Assembly (NCBI RefSeq): GCF_030253575.1 | Contig: NC_080567.1 | Location: 4,674,501-4,738,500, forward strand | DNA from: Rhododendron vialii | Lineage: Eukaryota; Streptophyta; Magnoliopsida; Ericales; Ericaceae | DNA length: 64,000 nucleotides | Reading direction: 5' to 3' | Part shown: positions 57,300-64,000 of the stretch, in pieces | Position numbering within the stretch: the first letter of the stretch is position 1 | Layout of the letters: every line of letters starts with the position of its first letter | The notes under the pieces: model-generated | Databases searched by the model: none | What the model was told of the DNA's origin: nothing | The model's input: the letters and a program-made list of their open reading frames with translations, nothing else | Position numbers and translations under genes: made by a program

Positions 57300-58790
57300 A
57301 TAAATCCTGAATGTTCATCTGTGAGTCTATTGCATCGTGCTAAATTTTCAAAAAATAACTCGAAGTATTTTGGCCTATAAAATTCGTGGACTGAACTGGT
57401 GTCTGATTCGCGTCTGTGCAGACAGCACAGACACGTGTTGGAAAAACGGGCATAACTTTTTGCTCGGGTATCGGTTTTACGCACCGTTTCTTGATTCCGA
57501 AATTAGACTCGTATATCTTTCTGAAAATGTATGGATTGTGCCGTGACTCTTTCTAGATTATAGCAGTTTTTTAGTTAAAGTTTAGGTTTTGGGAAGTTCT
57601 GGGATTCTGGACAGCTTTTGATTTGTGTTCCTCGTGAAATTCCTTAAGTTTAGGATGCTGGGTGAACATGGGTGAACATGAGTCTTAAACATTGATCAAT
57701 TGGTGATGTTTTGGTGTTGGAATTATTGGAAAAGATTGAGTATGTGATTTTTAATGAGCATTCGATCGCGGACTGTTCTGTTGGAACTGTGATTTCTGTT
57801 TTAGATGTGTAACTTCATTTGAACGTATCTTGGTCATTCGGACTCCAATTAGGGCAAATTTTATATTGAGATTGATGTTCTGAGAGTGTATTTTCTAATG
57901 GTTATAGTCTCGAAGTCTAATCCTAAACCAATAGAATGCTATAGTCAGAATTCGATCAATGGTTCTGCTAGAAAGTGTGTGTTTGTGAGATTTTTGGCTT
58001 TGAGGTACAAATTGGTGAATTTACTTCTTTGCTTTTGGAATTAAACTTTGATCTCATATGTGCGGAATATTTGTTAGGTTCGGAGACGAGGACGAGTATC
58101 GCAGCTCCACGTAGGGAGTGACTGCGTTGGTTTTCTTTTTGTTGGAGACCGAGGTGAGTGTTCGATTCATAGATGTTCTTCAATTGGATTGAATTTGAAA
58201 TATTGGACTGTGACTTCGTGTCGGTGGGCAACAATGGCCAACGGTCGGACTTTGTGTCGTGCCTTTGACTTTGTGTCGATTCGATGGCTTTATGCCAAAA
58301 TTATGACTTTGTGTCGAGCTAGTGACTTTGTGTCGATTATTTGCTTAATGCTTAATTAATGATGAACTTGGATTTATTGTCTATATTGAACAACATCCAT
58401 GTATCATTTACACTCCTGGAACTCGTTTGGGGTTCCAGTTTTGCAGGTATAGGTCGGTGTCCACTACAGGTCAAATTTTGCGTTATTGTGACTCGCTTGA
58501 GAAGTGCGTGGTTGAGGCCTGAGAGAGTCTTTGTCTCCCAGCCCATAGATGATATTTGCCTAGTTTAGTTTTTTTTTTATTTGGATAATAGTTGGTTATG
58601 TTTATTTCTTGACAGACTTCCGCTGTAGTTTGTAAATGACAATCATTTTTGAGATGTAAATAAAATGTGGCTGTTAAACTTCAATATTTAGTTATTCTTG
58701 GAATTGCTAGTAGCTGGTTGTTGTTGGGCTGTTGTCGCGTGTCGTATCGAGATAGGCCGATGAGGTGCTATTCCGGAACGGGGCGTGACA
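57300..58790 (+). mobile_element. Tekay-like LTR remnant, 5'-truncated
   Basis: Ends GGAACGGGGCGTGACA at 58790, as a plant chromovirus LTR does. From about 57320 it is related to the reverse complement of the 13-15 kb solo LTR: the GCGTCTGTGC...GCACAGACACGTGTTGGAAAAACGGGCATAACTT block at 57410 matches about 14465-14525. No TGTAACACCC start is seen on the left, so that end is lost or has drifted. The small open frames inside are not genes. A minisatellite of GACTTTGTGTCG units lies at about 58243-58345. Confidence 0.7.
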
Positions 58791-59197
58791 AAAACAACCG
58801 TGTCTGGAGATTCAAGCCCAATGACAATGTCAAGGAAGATCGACGAAAAGAGATGGGGGAATTGCTGGTCGTCGATTGGCAAGAGAGAGAGGAGGAGAAA
58901 GGAGTAATGAGATGGATAGAGAGGAGCAACGGGATGGGTTACAGATAGCAACAGCGAGAGGGAGGGCGGGGGGGTTTCAGAGCTAGGGTTTGGATGTGAT
59001 TTGGGGGCGGGAGAGTTGCGTGTTTTGGGAAGGAGGGAGAGGGGTATTTTTGTCCATATGTGTTTTCCAGACCATGTATTGGGAAATAATTTTCTCCTTT
59101 CCATGACTTTGCAATTCCTAAAAACTAGTCCATGATTTGGGCAATATTTACCCCTCTTTCCACTGTTCTGCAATTTCCCCTTCATTATACTGGCCAT
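58791..59197 (-). pseudogene. 5'-end-like segment of an unknown transcription unit, copy 1
   Basis: On the minus strand this has a MULE-terminal-repeat-like block (59183-59030), then AAACCCTAGCTC and a CT-rich leader (about 59000-58870), and is cut by the LTR end at 58790. A 169-residue open frame (59197-58688) runs through it but is Ser/Pro/Leu-rich, crosses the LTR border and matches no family I know, so I do not call it a gene. The same segment recurs at 60407-60814. Confidence 0.4.
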
Positions 59198-60407
59198 ATA
59201 GGCAATCGTTCATGCATTTGAGTGTAAACTTCTACCAAAAAGGGCAAGAGGGTGCCAATAGGAAGCTCTAATTCAATGTTTTCATAAAAACTAGTGCTTC
59301 CAAACACATTGATCAATTGGTGATGTTTTGGTGTTGGAATTATTGGAAAAGATTGAGTATGTGATTTTTAATGAGCATTCGATCGCGGACTGTTCTGTTG
59401 GAACTGTGATTTCTGTTTTAGATGTGTAACTTCATTTGAACGTATCTTGGTCATTCGGACTCCAATTAGGGCAAATTTTATATTGAGATTGATGTTCTGA
59501 GAGTGTATTTTCTAATGGTTATAGTCTCGAAGTCTAATCCTAAACCAATAGAATGCTATAGTCAGAATTCGATCAATGGTTCTGCTAGAAAGTGTGTGTT
59601 TGTGAGATTTTTGGCTTTGAGGTACAAATTGGTGAATTTACTTCTTTGCTTTTGGAATTAAACTTTGATCTCATATGTGCGGAATATTTGTTAGGTTCGG
59701 AGACGAGGACGAGTATCGCAGCTCCACGTAGGGAGTGACTGCGTTGGTTTTCTTTTTGTTGGAGACCGAGGTGAGTGTTCGATTCATAGATGTTCTTCAA
59801 TTGGATTGAATTTGAAATATTGGACTGTGACTTCGTGTCGGTGGGCAACAATGGCCAACGGTCGGACTTTGTGTCGTGCCTTTGACTTTGTGTCGATTCG
59901 ATGGCTTTATGCCAAAATTATGACTTTGTGTCGAGCTAGTGACTTTGTGTCGATTATTTGCTTAATGCTTAATTAATGATGAACTTGGATTTATTGTCTA
60001 TATTGAACAACATCCATGTATCATTTACACTCCTGGAACTCGTTTGGGGTTCCAGTTTTGCAGGTATAGGTCGGTGTCCACTACAGGTCAAATTTTGCGT
60101 TATTGTGACTCGCTTGAGAAGTGCGTGGTTGAGGCCTGAGAGAGTCTTTGTCTCCCAGCCCATAGATGATATTTGCCTAGTTTAGTTTTTTTTTTATTTG
60201 GATAATAGTTGGTTATGTTTATTTCTTGACAGACTTCCGCTGTAGTTTGTAAATGACAATCATTTTTGAGATGTAAATAAAATGTGGCTGTTAAACTTCA
60301 ATATTTAGTTATTCTTGGAATTGCTAGTAGCTGGTTGTTGTTGGGCTGTTGTCGCGTGTCGTATCGAGATAGGCCGATGAGGTGCTATTCCGGAACGGGG
60401 CGTGACA

Positions 60408-60814
60408 AAAACAACCGTGTCTGGAGATTCAAGCCCAATGACAATGTCAAGGAAGATCGACGAAGAGAGATGGGGGAATTGCTGGTCATCGATTGGCGAG
60501 AGAGAGAGGAGGAGAAAGGAGTAATGAGATGGATAGAGAGGAGCAACGGGATGGGTTATAGATAGCAACAGCGAGAGGGATGGCGGGGGGGTTTCAGAGC
60601 TAGGGTTTGGATGTGATTTGGGGGCGGGAGAATTGCGTGTTTTGGGAAGGAGGGAGAGGGGTATTTTTGTCCATATGTGTTTTCCAGACCATGTATTGGG
60701 AAATAATTTTCTCCTTTCCATGACTTTGCAATTCCTAAAAACTAGTCCATGATTTGGGCAATATTTACCCCTCTTTCCACTGTTCTGCAATTTCCCCTTC
60801 ATTATACTGGCCAT
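60408..60814 (-). pseudogene. 5'-end-like segment, copy 2
   Basis: Second copy of the segment at 58791-59197, within the second unit of the tandem duplication. It has the same block order and the same 169-residue open frame with a handful of changes. Confidence 0.4.
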
Positions 60815-60929
60815 ATAGGCAATCGTTCATGCATTTGAGTGTAAACTTCTACCAAAAAGGGCAAGAGGGTGCCAATAGGAAGCTCTAATTCAATGTTTTC
60901 ATAAAAACTAGTGCTTCCAAACATGCCCC

Positions 60930-60967
60930 TCCCCCCCCCCCCCCACACACACACACACACACACACA
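60930..60967. repeat. C-run and (AC)n microsatellite
   Basis: A run of C followed by AC repeats, just after the end of the tandem duplication. Confidence 0.95.
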
Positions 60968-61723
60968 AATCAACCATTTTGCGTTATTAAAATGAGTCAA
61001 ACGACTAATCAGAATGGGAAAACTCAAGACACATTGAACACATGTCAACAAGGGGCTAACATGGTAAGATTAAATTTGATGCCTTTCAAGCATTCCATGT
61101 AGCCTTGGGAAATCCCCAGCGAAAAAACACCAAGAATTTAGAGAGAAAAATTCTAGCCAATCTTATTTCGGTAGTTCGACACAATTGGGGGATGGAAATG
61201 GTTATAGGAACATGAATTCTCAGTCAATTTATGTATGAAAGAAAATACACATCCGTCCTCATTTATTTGTGCATTTCCAATATCATGGACATCACACAAA
61301 ATCGTCTATGTTTTCTAACTTTTTTTATTAGATGATTATGAAAACTTTGTATACAAAACCTAAATGACATCTTTTAATTGCTAGAAAAGATCTTGAAATC
61401 TTTTTCCACCAACAAACAATATATGTTGTTCTGATAAAGGCATGACTGTTAGAAAATGAGAAACTATGTGGAGTGGGGACAGAGGGAGTACAAGGAGCGA
61501 CAAAAGACTCCAACTAAGCTTTAAAGAAAATCAGTGCTCTGATAGTCAGGGGAAACAACTTATAGGCTACCGGTATGAACATTCCTTCAAGTAACTCCAC
61601 ACGTCAACAAACAGAAGCTCAGATGCAAGTTCGAAAGAAAATTAAGTAGGAAGAGAAACTATTCACAATGAGGAGTATGTCATTTCTTTCCCAACTAGTT
61701 TTAAGGAGTGAAGTCCAGCTTAC
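60968..61723. other. No gene seen
   Basis: AT-rich sequence without protein-like frames on either strand. It could be an intron or the 3' side of the possible minus-strand gene at 61.7 kb. Confidence 0.5.
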
Positions 61724-61808
61724 CGTGCTATCAAATTGTGCCTTAGTTGCTCTGCACTTGAGCGCAATAGCAATGCCCTTAGAAGGATATCCCGAACAGT
61801 ACTAGGTG
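61724..61808 (-). CDS. Possible internal exon of an unrecognised gene
   Basis: On the minus strand an acceptor-like TGCATATGTAG precedes 85 bases encoding PSTVRDILLRALLLRSSAEQ and a further LRHNLIAR, followed by a good donor GTAAGC. The composition is that of a helical protein segment, unlike the neighbouring sequence. I do not recognise the family, and no second exon in phase was found nearby. It may be a real exon of a gene extending beyond the window, or a relic. Confidence 0.3.
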
Positions 61809-64000
61809 CTACATATGCAGATATCAATCAAACCACAAAGTAATCCAGAAAAGTAGCACATTCATAAGAAGTGCTATAGGCAGTACTTCAGGAATACCAC
61901 CTACTTGAGATACCATGGGATCTACCACAATAGGGAATACACGCTTACGAAACATGGTAAATTTTGAAAAATGTCCACTTAAAGCACATTTCTTGGCGCA
62001 CTATGAAAAACAGTTTTTACGCATCTTCCAAAGAACTACTCTCTTCGAGTTTTAGGCAGTAACAATTTAACTTTTTTACGCATGAGGTAACTACTCTCTT
62101 CGAGTTTTAGGCCGTCACAATTTAACTTTTTAACGCATGAGGTAAAAGATAAAGAAACAAACAGTGAAAAAGTTAGGGAACACTGAATCCAGCACTTTCA
62201 AATATCAATGTGCCCGGCCCTGTTTTGAAAACTGCGTTCCAATTCGCAATCACTAGGGTATTAGCATTTTTCGGTAGCACAGATCCAGACATAGGCAATG
62301 TAAGACAATTCGTGTGGACGATTCAATCATTCTAATCGAAACACAAAGGTGAAAGCCCAAGTTCATTACTCTGGTTCAGCCCATCAGTGGAAGGGCACCA
62401 TGGGAGCTCTTTTTATTTTATTTTTTGCATGGCAATATAGGACTAAAGAATTAACTCAATATGGAACTCTGAGAATTTCAGATTTTCGATGCTCAAGCCT
62501 TCCCTAAATATCACTATCTGTTGATGATCTAAATAAAACACAAAAATAGTAAGCCTCAAGTTCCATGTGAATTAAGAAATGAGGGATTCAAACCTATATG
62601 TAGCTACTGCTCAAGAACTTCATGAAATGTTGGACAAAGACAACCGATACTTGCATAATCTCAGCCGCATCCGGCCCACACATGGATGCCTAGCTGAGAG
62701 AAGCAACAATTTTGTAACGTATTTGGAACTCAATTGTTCAATTCAGATGCATGATAAACATGAACCACCAATTTAGTGGGCCTAATATCCAATGGCTAAC
62801 AAATGGCATGTATTCAATGCCCTAATATAGTGGACAACCTGGAAAAAAACATCAAAATTTGCAGTTGTGAAACAGCTCTGGGCTATCATTATAACATTTG
62901 ATACAGGCCCCTACAAATGCCAAGAGAAAACGTATAAAAAAGAAGAGGTTATAAACACATGCACCACGAATGGCATACAGAAAAGAGATGGGAAATTGAA
63001 AATCGAAGTTCAATGTTCTATATATCAATGGCCCCCTATATCAATCTCCACAGGGAAATTAAAGCTTTAGTTATGAAAGCTAGAACAGTTTCCAAATTCG
63101 ATCATTCACCCAACGACAATGTATGCTACTTGCAAACACAAAATTGAAGCCGTTTGCTAAGCCAGAGTAGAAATGGATTCACAGATCCTATGGAAGGCCG
63201 ACTAGGGCATTCGTATCAACAAATACCAGAGTCATTACAAATCTCTTCGACAACAATCCTACAAAACATTGAGACAACTACAAGGGCATGCGATATGCCG
63301 TATGAGGCAGGAGCATCATCGTCGTTCTTTACAACTATAGTTATATTCATTATAACACCATTATCCTAAAGTGCAAATGGAGAAAAACAAAAGCAAAAGC
63401 ATGAAAAGTACATTTATATTCATTATAACACCATTATCCTATCTTTTTTTTGATCGGCCAGGAACTATCTATCTTCAGAGCCCATACTTTTCTTTTATCA
63501 AATGCCCCCCCGAATGCTTCTCTTTCTATACCATCCAAAAAGTATACCAAGCAGAAACTCCAATCTGATGCCGAAAACACTACTTTAACACTTCAAATTC
63601 TAGGACCAAAGCCAACTTTCCAACGAAACTAGGTGGCTAATGCCAATATTGCTGAATTTTTTAAGCCACCACTGTAAGTCCCAACTGCCAAGCTTATGCA
63701 AAATACTTGAAAAAGTCTGCACCTTTTCGGATTGCACTTGGCCATGTGAACTCAACCGACCAAAAAATTGTTATGAGTAGTTATTCAGTCAAAACAGGTA
63801 CTACAATTGCTTCCACCAACATCTTATAAATCCCACAAACATGCACCATAATTTTATGTTTTGATCAAGGAATTTTCTAATGGAGAGAAAAACCATAAGA
63901 CGCAGATAGAAAATCCAACATGATAAACTCTGAGCCACCAATCCAAAAATCCTCCAAGTTCATAGCTGATCTTTGAAACTGATTTGTGTATCTCTGGTTT
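61809..64000. other. No gene seen
   Basis: AT-rich sequence. Two short direct repeats are visible: AACTACTCTCTTCGAGTTTTAGGC(A/C)GT at 62034 and 62090, and ACATTTATATTCATTATAACACCATTATCCTA-like text at about 63340 and 63410. Open frames of 60-70 codons look random. If the 61.7 kb exon is real, this would be its upstream introns. Confidence 0.45.

Larger units (their letters stand above)
57689..60922 (+). repeat. Tandem duplication, unit 1617 bases
   Basis: 57689-59305 is repeated at 59306-60922 with only a few substitutions (for example near 58848/60465, 58868/60485 and 58943/60560). The unit covers most of the LTR remnant and about 515 bases of right flank. ACAT or AAACA occurs at both outer edges and the junction, so a short-homology event is likely. 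It is recent, given the near identity. Confidence 0.95.

Noticed and set aside
58688..59197. 169-codon minus-strand frame (and its copy at 60305-60814)
   Set aside because: It crosses the LTR border and is open mainly because of Ser/Pro/Leu-rich CT tracts; no family resemblance.

Overview
The window is plant nuclear DNA, almost certainly from a flowering plant with a repeat-rich genome. Evidence: plant-specific retrotransposon lineages (Tat-type Ty3/gypsy with a second RNase H domain, Ogre-like gag and leader, long Tekay-like solo LTRs), spliced genes with GT-AG introns, a CACTA element, a Mutator-like (MULE) transposase gene with a SWIM finger, an L1 fragment with the plant RT zinc-binding domain, and pseudogenes of the plant genes MOS11 and eIF3b. 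The species cannot be told from the sequence. No rRNA, tRNA or CRISPR was seen.

Layout. 1-4206 and 24115-27065: broken, partly inverted pieces of an Ogre-like retrotransposon (LTRs, leader, gag remnant). 4207-24114: one Tat-type Ty3/gypsy element interrupting the Ogre-like LTR. It has a 5' LTR, primer-binding site, decayed gag-pro-RT-RH-aRH-INT, a spacer, a three-exon ORF on the opposite strand, and a 3' LTR. It was itself hit by a solo LTR inside the antisense ORF (13064-15144, duplicated target TTCTG) and by a solo LTR inside its 3' LTR (16986-23527, target TGACT), which holds a third related solo LTR (17277-21047, target GATAT). 27076-29240: non-autonomous CACTA element.

30289-32281: a MOS11-like pseudogene on the minus strand. 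From about 32356 a Mutator-like element begins just upstream of it. Its transposase gene (35421-37765, two coding exons) looks intact. It is followed directly by two partial copies of an intron-containing eIF3b pseudogene (37882-42220). 42300-50610: a tandem-repeat field, old and divergent on the left, a homogeneous array of about 223-bp units on the right, with a 204-aa LINE-endonuclease-like ORF and a 419-aa plant-transposon-domain ORF embedded. 50620-51590: truncated L1.

52972-56719 (minus): the best protein-coding gene here, 12 exons whose phases fit without a stop, predicted 831 aa, joining a plant-mobile-domain-like region to a Ulp1-type (C48) cysteine protease with His-Asp-Gln-Cys in place. 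57300-60922: a Tekay-like LTR remnant and flank, copied in tandem (unit 1617 bp). 61-64 kb: mostly featureless, with one possible minus-strand exon.

The genes do not form a pathway. This is a mobile-element landscape in which two ordinary genes have decayed and a few element-derived ORFs stay open. The most unusual signals are a hairpin minisatellite with a paired base change inside the solo LTRs, the intact protease gene, and the spliced antisense ORF whose frame is preserved across a solo-LTR insertion.
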